Part shown: positions 51,438 to 59,470 of the stretch, piece by piece
Layout: each line of letters begins with the position of its first letter
How positions within the stretch are numbered: the stretch's first letter is position 1
Assembly (NCBI GenBank): GCA_027449025.1
Contig: DAIDMK010000001.1
Coordinates: forward strand, 62,001 to 126,000
Source: Lutibacter sp.
GTDB lineage: Bacteria > Bacteroidota > Bacteroidia > Flavobacteriales > Flavobacteriaceae
DNA: 64,000 bases
Reading direction: 5' to 3'
The notes under the pieces: model-generated
Database searches by the model: none
What the model saw: the letters and a program-made list of their open reading frames with translations, nothing else
What the model was told of the DNA's origin: nothing
Made by a program: the position numbers and the translations under genes

Positions 51438-54026
51438 TTATGCTGAATTTCTGCTTGCGTTAATATTTCCGAATAGAGAGCGAGTTACCATTTTTTCGTA
51501 AGTTTTAATCAATTCAACGTCGGGATTTTTCTCCTTTTGCAATTCCTGAATTTTGCGAAGCGCAAATTGTTGAATGGTTAACAAAGGTAAAACAATATTT
51601 TCACGAATGATAATTGAAGCCTTGCCAACTTGATTGCTTTGCATCAATTCCGTATAATCGGAAAGCTTTAAAATGAGTCGTTTTGAAGTTAAATATTCAG
51701 TGTGAATAATTTCCCAAAACTCACCAAATTCTTTATCTCTTGCCATATATTCTGTCAACTCAAAAAATGATTTTGTAAGTGACATCATACTGTTTCCAAT
51801 CAAGGTTTTAAAGAAATCCGAATTTTTATAGAACTGTTTCAGTTTCTCAAATTCACCGCGATCCTCATATTTTTTCAAAGCGGTTCCAACGCCATAAAAA
51901 CCAGGAACATTCTGTTTTAATTGGCTCCATGAACCCACAAAAGGAATGGCGCGCAAATCGGCAAAATTTAATTCTTTTGATCCGGAACGTTTGGTAGGGC
52001 GACTTCCGATGTTGGTTTTGGCGTAATATTTTAAAGTGCTCATGCGCTCCAAATAAGGCATAAATTTCGGATGATTTTTAAAATCGACATAAGCCTGGTA
52101 GCTTGTCAATGCCAAATCATCCATAATTTCAACATCATTTTTTGTCATAATATTGTTGGCATTGCTAAACAATTCGTTTGAAATTCCGGCACTCAACAAT
52201 TGTTCAATATTGAATTGTGCGGCATCTAAGGTCCCAAAATTTGAACTGATGGTTTGCCCTTGCACGGTTAATTGTATTTCTTCATCTTCAATAGTTGGAC
52301 CTAACGATGCGTAAAATTGATGTGTTTTTCCGCCGCCACGTGCTGGAGGCCCGCCACGACCATCAAAAAATATGACTTTTATACCATGTTTTCTGGAAAT
52401 TTCTGTCAGCTTTTCCTTGGCTTGAAAAATAGCCCAATTTGCCATTAAATAGCCACCATCTTTGGTTCCGTCAGAAAAACCTAGCATAATGGTTTGTTTG
52501 TTGCTTCTGTTTTTAAGATGATTTTTATAAGTGCTGTTGGTGTATAATTTTTCCATAACGCCTGTTGCGTTGGTTAAATCGTCAATGGTTTCAAAAAGCG
52601 GAATAATGTCAACGCTTAATTTATGGTTAAAGCCGCACAAATTAAACATGGCAAAGGTTTCCATCATATTTAAAGCCGACTGATTGTTGCTGATAATGTA
52701 ACGGTTTGCGCCGCGTTCGCCGTTATTTTGTTGAATGGTTTTTATGGCTTGAATAGATCCCAATGTTTTTACAACCATTTCATCGTCAAAAATCGAAGGA
52801 TTTACATTGTCAGCTACTTTTGATAAAATTTCAATTTGCTCATTTTCAGTAAGTTCCAAATAATTTTCAGGAAAGATATTTTTCCCTTTTTCTGATAGAG
52901 TATTGACAATTTGAACAAAAACATCATGATGAATGCGACTGTCTTGTCTGATGTCCAATGTGGCAAAATGATAACCAAACAAATGTACTTTATTGATTAA
53001 ATCGTCTATTTCATCTAAATATAAAGATTGATGTCTGGAAATGAGTACTTCTCTGATTCCCATCAATTTATCCAAAAACTCGTTTAATGGAAGCATTGTG
53101 TTGGCTTCAGTGTTCACACTATTTTCAAATAAAACAGCTTCCAATGCTGAAATAGAATCTTCAACCCCGGCGAATGTCAATTTTCTTTTTAATGACCTTA
53201 CGTCCCTATAATAATTTTTTAAGATAGATTGTTTTAAACGTTTTGTAACATCCAAAGTGATTTCCGTAGTCACAAACGGATTCCCATCTCGATCGCCTCC
53301 CGGCCAAAATCCTAAGTTAATAATATCATTTTCAATAGGTTGGTTGTTGAAAATATTGCTTTGAATATAATTGTAAACGCTTGAAACTGACTGGTAAAAG
53401 ACGTTTTCCAAATACCAGATTAAGCTAACGGCTTCGTCAAAAGGTGTTGGTTTTACGTGTTTGAAAAAAGGTGTTTTACCCAATTGAGCCAAAAGCTGAT
53501 TTATTTTCAGCAAATCATTTTCCTTAATGGCTTCGGTTAAATCAGTGATAATTCCCAAAACGGCTCCCGGATAAAACTGTGTTGGATGTGCGGTTAAAAC
53601 AACCCGAACCTTAAAACTTACCAAATGTTTTTTTAAGGCTTCATTTTTCTTTTCCAATGTGGCTGTTTCTTTGATGTTTCGCAAAGTTCCCACACCATCC
53701 ATATTGTTTACAACAGGAAATGCGGCATCTTCAATGGCATCAAATAATACCACTTGTCGCTCTATATATTGTATAAAACGAAACAATAAATTTATTTTTT
53801 CTTCTTCGGATGGGTTTGTATGATAGGCTTCAAAAAAAGAATCTACAATTTCGGTCGGATTTTTTTTGTTCAAGAAACCATTTTCACAAACTTCGTGAAA
53901 AAGTGGAAGCATGACGCCAGTTCTTGTAATGGTATCAAACGGCAATGTCATAAAAATACTGTTGTAAATACGGTATTTTGCCAATACATTTTCGTTGAAT
54001 CTGGTAAGTTTCGGTAGTTTGTGCAT
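51438..54026 (-). CDS. ppc: Phosphoenolpyruvate carboxylase
   Basis: 862 aa anaplerotic enzyme adding bicarbonate to PEP to give oxaloacetate. The catalytic histidine block is VVLTAHPTQFYPGAVLG; GFWPGGDRDGNPFVT, the mobile-loop arginine region FFDGRGGPPARGGGKTH and LGFSDGTKDGGYLMANW are all present. These differ from the E. coli versions (GRGGSIGRGG, SDSAKDAG), marking a divergent Bacteroidetes-type PEPC, and the C terminus is RNSA instead of RNTG. Heads a ppc-dinB unit. Confidence 0.93.
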   Translation of the reverse strand: MHKLPKLTRFNENVLAKYRIYNSIFMTLPFDTITRTGVMLPLFHEVCENGFLNKKNPTEIVDSFFEAYHTNPSEEEKINLLFRFIQYIERQVVLFDAIEDAAFPVVNNMDGVGTLRNIKETATLEKKNEALKKHLVSFKVRVVLTAHPTQFYPGAVLGIITDLTEAIKENDLLKINQLLAQLGKTPFFKHVKPTPFDEAVSLIWYLENVFYQSVSSVYNYIQSNIFNNQPIENDIINLGFWPGGDRDGNPFVTTEITLDVTKRLKQSILKNYYRDVRSLKRKLTFAGVEDSISALEAVLFENSVNTEANTMLPLNEFLDKLMGIREVLISRHQSLYLDEIDDLINKVHLFGYHFATLDIRQDSRIHHDVFVQIVNTLSEKGKNIFPENYLELTENEQIEILSKVADNVNPSIFDDEMVVKTLGSIQAIKTIQQNNGERGANRYIISNNQSALNMMETFAMFNLCGFNHKLSVDIIPLFETIDDLTNATGVMEKLYTNSTYKNHLKNRSNKQTIMLGFSDGTKDGGYLMANWAIFQAKEKLTEISRKHGIKVIFFDGRGGPPARGGGKTHQFYASLGPTIEDEEIQLTVQGQTISSNFGTLDAAQFNIEQLLSAGISNELFSNANNIMTKNDVEIMDDLALTSYQAYVDFKNHPKFMPYLERMSTLKYYAKTNIGSRPTKRSGSKELNFADLRAIPFVGSWSQLKQNVPGFYGVGTALKKYEDRGEFEKLKQFYKNSDFFKTLIGNSMMSLTKSFFELTEYMARDKEFGEFWEIIHTEYLTSKRLILKLSDYTELMQSNQVGKASIIIRENIVLPLLTIQQFALRKIQELQKEKNPDVELIKTYEKMVTRSLFGNINASRNSA

Positions 54027-54223
54027 AATTTAAAATTCAAAAAGTGAAAAATACAAAAGCTCTGCTAGATAGCTGTTTTTAAAATGTTAATTTAACGAAA
54101 TCGTTATTTTTGTGTGGGAATTTATTTCCTTAAAGGCGCACGTAAATTTTAGATGTGCAGAAAAAATTATTTGCAATTCATTTTTCCGTTTTTAAACGCC
54201 TGAATCCTACTTCTGTCTTCAGA

Positions 54224-55570
54224 CTAATGACTTATTTTTAATATTTTTGAAGTGGATTTTGTAACTTTAAATCGGTCATCCATACGTTTACCTACCACCC
54301 AAATTATTTCGTTTTTGGAGCATAGCAGCCAAGCATTTTCTTTCGCTATTAATGATAATTTTTCATCTTTAAAAAACTTGCCTACTTTCTTTTTGCCATT
54401 CAAACCAATAGGAAAAAAGTAATCTCCTTTTTGCCATTTTCTTAGGATTAAGGGGAATTCGATTTTATTGAAATCTATAGAAATGGTCGTGTTGTCATCA
54501 AAAACAAGTTCGTCAAATATTTTATTTTGATGATTTTTAGTATCGAAAGGAATATCGGTAGATTCAAATTTCAGATTGATCGGTGTTTTAATTTCAGCTG
54601 TATTTTCAGGAAATTCAAAGCGTTCAATTTCTTCTTTCTGAAGAATTTTCGATAAAATCAATACGTCTCTGTCTTTGAGTAAGCGATGGGTTTTGCTAAA
54701 AACTTGTTTTCCGCTTTGGCAGTCGAGCAAATCGGCAATATCATTCCATTGTGTAAAGCTGTATTCTTTTAAAATTTCAAACAAATAGATTTTAGGATTG
54801 CCTAGTTTTTTTAATTCGGGAATGCTGAAATGCAATTCGTTTTTATGCGTTTTGGTCGCTTTTTCTTTCACATTCTGAATGCAGTCTTTCACAATTTGCT
54901 GACTTCCTTTTAAATTATCCAAAGTGTTGTAAAAAGTATCCAACAAATTCGGATTTAATTCTTTTAAAACAGGAACCACCTTATGCCGAATTTTATTTCT
55001 TACATACCTGATGGAAGAATTGGTTCGGTCTTCGCGCCAAAGTATCTTTTTTTTTGTGGCATATACCAAAATTTCATTGCGGGTAAAAATCATAAACGGG
55101 CGCACAATATTCCCCTGAATTTCCGGAATTCCAGTCAATCCGTCTAAGCCTGTGCCGCGGGTAAAATTGATTAAAAATGTTTCTAAAACATCATCTTTTT
55201 GATGCCCTGTTATAATGTAATCGATATTGTTTTCTTTGGCAATTTTTTGAAACCAGTTGTAACGCAATTCGCGAGCAGCCATTTGGGTTGAAATCCCTTT
55301 TTCTGTGGCGTATGCTTCGGTTTCAAACTTATTAGAGTAAGTGGTAATCTGTAGCTTTTCGCCTAAACTTTTCACAAATTCTTCATCTTCATTACTTTCT
55401 TTTCCGCGCAATGAAAAATTGCAATGTGCTAATGATATCGTAAATTTTAACTTGTGAAATAAATGTGTTAAAACAACGCTGTCAATACCGCCAGAAATGG
55501 CAATAAGCAGGTTTTTATCATGCAGAAATGAAAATTTAGTATTGATATGTTCTATTAATTCAGTTTTCAT
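54224..55570 (-). CDS. tilS: tRNA(Ile)-lysidine synthase
   Basis: 448 aa. PP-loop LIAISGGIDSVVLTHLF at residues 20-36, the FTRGTGLDGLTGIP block and RPFMIFTRNEI are typical; the C-terminal TilS domain holds FPIGLNGKKKVGKFFKDEKL. It converts cytidine 34 of tRNA-Ile(CAU) to lysidine, an essential decoding change. The gene lies 16 bases downstream of pabB and probably shares its transcript. Confidence 0.95.
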   Translation of the reverse strand: MKTELIEHINTKFSFLHDKNLLIAISGGIDSVVLTHLFHKLKFTISLAHCNFSLRGKESNEDEEFVKSLGEKLQITTYSNKFETEAYATEKGISTQMAARELRYNWFQKIAKENNIDYIITGHQKDDVLETFLINFTRGTGLDGLTGIPEIQGNIVRPFMIFTRNEILVYATKKKILWREDRTNSSIRYVRNKIRHKVVPVLKELNPNLLDTFYNTLDNLKGSQQIVKDCIQNVKEKATKTHKNELHFSIPELKKLGNPKIYLFEILKEYSFTQWNDIADLLDCQSGKQVFSKTHRLLKDRDVLILSKILQKEEIERFEFPENTAEIKTPINLKFESTDIPFDTKNHQNKIFDELVFDDNTTISIDFNKIEFPLILRKWQKGDYFFPIGLNGKKKVGKFFKDEKLSLIAKENAWLLCSKNEIIWVVGKRMDDRFKVTKSTSKILKISH

Positions 55571-55585
55571 CGTGTGTAAATATAA

Positions 55586-56890
55586 TTATTTAACGGTTAA
55601 TAAAACCTGTTTCATCGCTTTTGCTTTCAACAAACATTCTTCATATTCTTTTTCTGGAATTGATTGCGACGTAATGGCGCCACCAACCGAATAGGAAACA
55701 TATTTTTTTGTTGCATTGTACAAAACACTTCGGATAATCACATTGAAATCAAAATCGCCATTTGGCGTAAAATAACCAACAGTGCCCGAATACAATCCGC
55801 GCTTTGTTTCTTCTAACTCCTCTATGATTTTCATGGCTGAAATTTTTGGTGCGCCGGTCATACTTCCCATAGGAAAAGTATTTTTTAAAATATCAACTGG
55901 GTGAATGTCGTTTTTAACAGAGCAGGAAACGGTAGAGATAAGCTGATGCACTTGTTCAAAAGTATAAACTTTGCAGAGTTCATCGACTTTTACAGAGCCT
56001 TTATTGGCAAATCGTGAAAAATCGTTGCGCACCAAATCAACAATCATAATATTTTCTGCGCGTTCTTTCGAATTTTGCTCCAATGCGGCAATTAATTTTG
56101 CATCTTCCTTTTTGGTGGCCGCTCTTTTTTCAGTTCCTTTTATTGGTTGAGAAATGAGGTTTTCACCATCTTTTTTTAAATAACGTTCAGGGGAAGCAGA
56201 AAGCAAGTAATTGTCATTTAGTTTAAAATATGTGGCAAAAGGCGCTTTGGAAATTTCATTTAAATTTTGATAAATTTCTACTGGATTTATTGTTGAATTA
56301 TCGCTGTAAAACTCCTGGCAAAAATTGGCTTCATAAATGTCTCCTCTGCGGATATGATTTAGAACTGTATTTAATTTTTTGTAGTAATCATCTTTATGAA
56401 TACGAAGTTTAATCTTTAATTTGTTTTTAATTTTTGGCTTTTGACTTTTGGCTTTTGGCTGATTTATTTTTTCTAAATCAGTTTCAATTTCATGTTCAAA
56501 TGTTGAAATATATTTTATTTCTACTGAATTTCCTTTGATTAAAAATAATTTTTTAGGCTGAAATAAGAACAAATCAGGAAAATGCAATCCGTCGAAATTA
56601 GAAGAAGTTAAATTTTCAACATCATTTTTTAAATCGTAACCGAGATACCCAAAAATAAAGTCTTTTACTTCAGATTGGTATTTTTTTAATTGTGAGAAAG
56701 CATTTTTGTATGAAGATTCAATTTTTGAAACAGGATCAATGGCCAGTACCGCATCAAAATTTGAATATTTTTGGTCGTAGTTATTGCTGTCTAGCCAAAC
56801 CACAATTTCAAACTTTTGCGCCCAAATTAAAAGTTGCTTTTTAAATTTGGAAACATCTTTTACTTGAAATTTATAACTTGTTCGTTGCAT
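55586..56890 (-). CDS. pabB: Aminodeoxychorismate synthase component I (PabB-like)
   Basis: 434 aa chorismate-utilising enzyme. The C-terminal catalytic domain shows GDIYEANFCQEF, SPERYLKKDGENLISQPIKGT, MIVDLVRNDFSRFANKGSV and FPMGSMTGAPKISAMKIIEELE. With a glutaminase partner it makes aminodeoxychorismate for folate. Anthranilate synthase is the alternative, but the PIKGT active-site motif (PIKGT with Lys) marks the PabB type, and no trp genes adjoin. The ATG is only 5 bases from the -7 box. Confidence 0.9.
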   Translation of the reverse strand: MQRTSYKFQVKDVSKFKKQLLIWAQKFEIVVWLDSNNYDQKYSNFDAVLAIDPVSKIESSYKNAFSQLKKYQSEVKDFIFGYLGYDLKNDVENLTSSNFDGLHFPDLFLFQPKKLFLIKGNSVEIKYISTFEHEIETDLEKINQPKAKSQKPKIKNKLKIKLRIHKDDYYKKLNTVLNHIRRGDIYEANFCQEFYSDNSTINPVEIYQNLNEISKAPFATYFKLNDNYLLSASPERYLKKDGENLISQPIKGTEKRAATKKEDAKLIAALEQNSKERAENIMIVDLVRNDFSRFANKGSVKVDELCKVYTFEQVHQLISTVSCSVKNDIHPVDILKNTFPMGSMTGAPKISAMKIIEELEETKRGLYSGTVGYFTPNGDFDFNVIIRSVLYNATKKYVSYSVGGAITSQSIPEKEYEECLLKAKAMKQVLLTVK

Positions 56891-56895
56891 CGGCG

Positions 56896-56903
56896 CAAAA
56901 ATA
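56896..56903 (-). promoter_or_regulatory. -7 box of pabB, 5 nt from the start codon
   Basis: TATTTTTG on the minus strand, exact TAnnTTTG, then CGCCG and the ATG. As for ruvB, this predicts a leaderless transcript. Confidence 0.5.
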
Positions 56904-56990
56904 TAAAAGTCCCATCAAATTGAAAGGACTTTTGAATTTATTTCGGGAATCTGATATATGGAACAGATGTTGAATCAAGTTGTTTGATGT

Positions 56991-58391
56991 TTATGAATGT
57001 ATTGCGCGATCATTTACTGCCAAACAAGCTTCTTTGAATGCTTCGGTATAAGTTGGGTGTGCATGAGATGAGCGTGCAATATCTTCTGATGAAGCCCTAA
57101 ATTCCATCGCAATAACTGCTTCTGCAATCATATCGGCTGCTCTGGCTCCAATCATATGAACGCCTAAAATTTCATCTGTTTCTGCATCTGCCAATACTTT
57201 TATCATCCCGTCGGTATCCATACTAGCTCTTGCTCTTCCCAGAGCGCGCATAGCAAAAGTGCCCGATTTGTAATTTACTCCAGCTTCTTTTAATTGCTCT
57301 TCCGTTTTGCCTACTGCCGCAACTTCTGGCCAAGTGTAAACAACGCCCGGAATTAAGTTATAATCGATATGCGGTTTTTGTCCGGCAATCAATTCGGCAA
57401 CCATGGTACCTTCTTCTTCGGCTTTGTGGGCCAACATTGCACCTTTTACCACATCGCCAATGGCGTAAATGTTAGCAACATTGGTTTGCAATTGTTCGTT
57501 GGTTTCAATTTGTCCTTTTTCGTTTACTTTGATGCCAACAGTTTCCAGGCCCAATCCATCGGTATATGGTTTTCTTCCTACTGAAATCAATGAGTAATCG
57601 CCTTTAAATTCAACCGGATTTCCTTTTTTGTCTTCAGCAATTACCACAACTTCTTTTCCTTTATTTTCTACAGAAGTTACTTTGTGGCTTGTATAAAATT
57701 TAAGTCCTTGTTTTTTCAGTGATTTTTGCAATTCTTTGGAAAGCATCAAATCCATTCCGGGAACAATATTTGGCATATATTCAATCACAGAAACTTCGGC
57801 TCCCAATCTGCTATAAACTGAACCCAACTCCAAACCGATAACGCCGCCTCCAATAACAATTAAATGTTTTGGAATTTCAGTTAGGCTGAGGGCTTCTGTT
57901 GAAGTGATGATTCGTTTTTTATCAAGTTTAATAAATGGCAACATTGCTGGTTTTGAACCCGTTGCAATAATGATGTTTGAAGCTTCTATTTTCTCTAAAG
58001 TTTCGTCAGTTTTTGTAATTGCAATATGATTGGCATCGGCAAAACTGCCAACACCTTGTAAAACGGTTACTTTATTTTTATCCATTAAAAAATTGATGCC
58101 GCCGGAAGTTAATGACACCACTTCTGTTTTACGGGCAATCATTTGTTCAAAATTTATTTTCAAACCAGATACTTCAATTCCGTGTTTTACAAAATGTTTG
58201 GTGGCATCATAATAATGGTGCGAAGAATCAAGCAATGCTTTTGACGGAATGCAGCCCACATTTAAGCAAGTTCCGCCCAACATATTGTATTTTTCAATAA
58301 TGACAGTTTTTAACCCCAACTGTGTGCAACGTATTGCAGCTACATAGCCACCGGGTCCCGAGCCAATAATGGCAACATCATATTTATCCAT
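56991..58391 (-). CDS. lpdA: Dihydrolipoyl dehydrogenase (E3)
   Basis: 466 aa flavoprotein disulfide reductase. FAD motif VAIIGSGPGGYVAA, redox disulfide GGTCLNVGCIPSKALL, NAD motif VIGGGVIGLELG, second FAD motif IYAIGDVVKGAMLAHKAEEEG, and the active-site base in HAHPTYTEAF. It reoxidises lipoyl groups of pyruvate/2-oxoglutarate dehydrogenase and glycine cleavage. Monocistronic, away from other dehydrogenase-complex genes. Confidence 0.95.
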   Translation of the reverse strand: MDKYDVAIIGSGPGGYVAAIRCTQLGLKTVIIEKYNMLGGTCLNVGCIPSKALLDSSHHYYDATKHFVKHGIEVSGLKINFEQMIARKTEVVSLTSGGINFLMDKNKVTVLQGVGSFADANHIAITKTDETLEKIEASNIIIATGSKPAMLPFIKLDKKRIITSTEALSLTEIPKHLIVIGGGVIGLELGSVYSRLGAEVSVIEYMPNIVPGMDLMLSKELQKSLKKQGLKFYTSHKVTSVENKGKEVVVIAEDKKGNPVEFKGDYSLISVGRKPYTDGLGLETVGIKVNEKGQIETNEQLQTNVANIYAIGDVVKGAMLAHKAEEEGTMVAELIAGQKPHIDYNLIPGVVYTWPEVAAVGKTEEQLKEAGVNYKSGTFAMRALGRARASMDTDGMIKVLADAETDEILGVHMIGARAADMIAEAVIAMEFRASSEDIARSSHAHPTYTEAFKEACLAVNDRAIHS

Positions 58392-58414
58392 AAATTTTAA
58401 ATCTTGTTCAGGTA

Positions 58415-58422
58415 CAAAAATA
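58415..58422 (-). promoter_or_regulatory. -7 box of lpdA
   Basis: TATTTTTG on the minus strand, exact TAnnTTTG, 23 bases before the ATG at 58391. Confidence 0.5.
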
Positions 58423-58660
58423 GAATTTTTATTTGTCTATTTATATAGAACTTGTTATTTTGTAAATATGAGTGCATTGTTCGCTGTTTTATTTATTAAA
58501 ATTTTGAAAATAAGCAAATTAGAGGCTGGAAGTGACGAAATAAAGTAAATATAAAACTAATGGTACGTTTACGTAATCGCAATTTGAGGACTTTTTGTTA
58601 CCATTTGTTGTTAAAAACTAACCATTTGCTAAGTTGCTAAAAAATAACGGTTTACAAGTA
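58423..58660. other. Gene-free stretch upstream of the 58.68-kb promoter
   Basis: No ORF or recognised site. It contains two ACCATTTG direct copies (about 58600 and 58621) and otherwise low-complexity AT-rich sequence. Confidence 0.4.
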
Positions 58661-58690
58661 TTGCAATCATAAATATCCGTGCTATCTTTG
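58661..58690 (+). promoter_or_regulatory. Promoter of the 58.9-64 kb surface-protein unit
   Basis: TTG (58661-58663), 19-base spacer, TATCTTTG (58683-58690), exact -7 box. The start site would be near 58696, about 200 bases before the first convincing gene (58897). Confidence 0.65.
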
Positions 58691-58896
58691 GTATGAAATT
58701 GAAAGTTGTGCCCCACAGATTTCATAAATTTTTTGCCCCACATATAGTAATGTAATGCTAAAATGCATTGTCTATAAAATATTAACCGAAATAATGATTT
58801 AATTACTTTACGGTATTCGATTTTGTGACCCTGTTATTTTGGGGTTTTAATAGAATAAATTAAATAATTTAATAGAATAAATTAAATAAAAAGATA
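58691..58896 (+). other. Long 5' leader with direct repeats
   Basis: About 200 transcribed bases without a long ORF. Contents: two copies of TGCCCCACA (58709-58717, 58734-58742), an AATGC/GCATT inverted repeat near 58755, an ACCC/GGGT hairpin near 58828-58845, and a 22-bp tandem duplication next to the start codon. A 20-codon ORF (58693-58755, MKLKVVPHRF...) starts 3 bases after the -7 box and could be a leader peptide or chance. Confidence 0.4.
58846..58889 (+). repeat. Exact 22-bp tandem duplication before the 58.9-kb gene
   Basis: TTTAATAGAATAAATTAAAT followed by AA occurs twice without mismatch (58846-58867 and 58868-58889), ending 7 bases before the ATG at 58897. The identity of the copies implies a recent duplication or a slippage-prone site. 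Confidence 0.85.
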
Positions 58897-59442
58897 ATGA
58901 AAAAAATTACTCTTATTAGCTTAGCGACTTTTTTAATATTCTCTATACTTACGGTAGAAGGGCAAACAACCAATTTTATTAAGGTTACAGAAACTGACTT
59001 TGAAGCTGTTCAATTAAATGGGAAGAACCAAAACAATAATGAGATCGCATCAAGATCAAATATTAAAGAAAAGAATGACAATCAACGCTTTTTTGAAATA
59101 GCTAATAAAAATGTTTCTGTTATTTATATTGATAATGATGGTGTTAGTAAAGTTTTTGGAGAGGGTAATCCCATAAAATTAAAATTGGATGATTTGCAAC
59201 TACAATCATTATTGAAGTCCACTAATAATTTGTTTGAATCGATTGAATTAATTATTGTAGACTTGAAACGGCAAACTGATTTGAATAAATCAATAAATGT
59301 TTCAGGTCTTACGGAATTTAAAAATCTTAAATACATTTTTGTAAAATGTTATTTTGAATGTTCTGGTGACCAAATCAGAGAGTTAATTTTGAATTCTAAC
59401 CCAAATATTACAGTCTATTACATTATGACTAGTCAGTCATAA
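58897..59442 (+). CDS. Secreted protein of unknown function
   Basis: 181 aa with a signal peptide (MKKITLISLATFLIFSIL, cut near VEGQ). The mature part is acidic/Asn-rich at first, then alternates short hydrophobic strands and helices (VSVIYIDNDGV, LQLQSLLKSTNNLFESIELIIVDL, EFKNLKYIFVKCYFECSGDQIRELI), a little like a single alpha/beta sensor-type domain. Two cysteines near residues 152 and 156 (CYFEC) could pair. No family recognised. 28 bases ahead of the giant adhesin gene and likely co-transcribed, so possibly an accessory to it. Confidence 0.7.
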   Translation: MKKITLISLATFLIFSILTVEGQTTNFIKVTETDFEAVQLNGKNQNNNEIASRSNIKEKNDNQRFFEIANKNVSVIYIDNDGVSKVFGEGNPIKLKLDDLQLQSLLKSTNNLFESIELIIVDLKRQTDLNKSINVSGLTEFKNLKYIFVKCYFECSGDQIRELILNSNPNITVYYIMTSQS

Positions 59443-59470
59443 TTTAAAATAACTTTAAAAGCGAAAGAAA

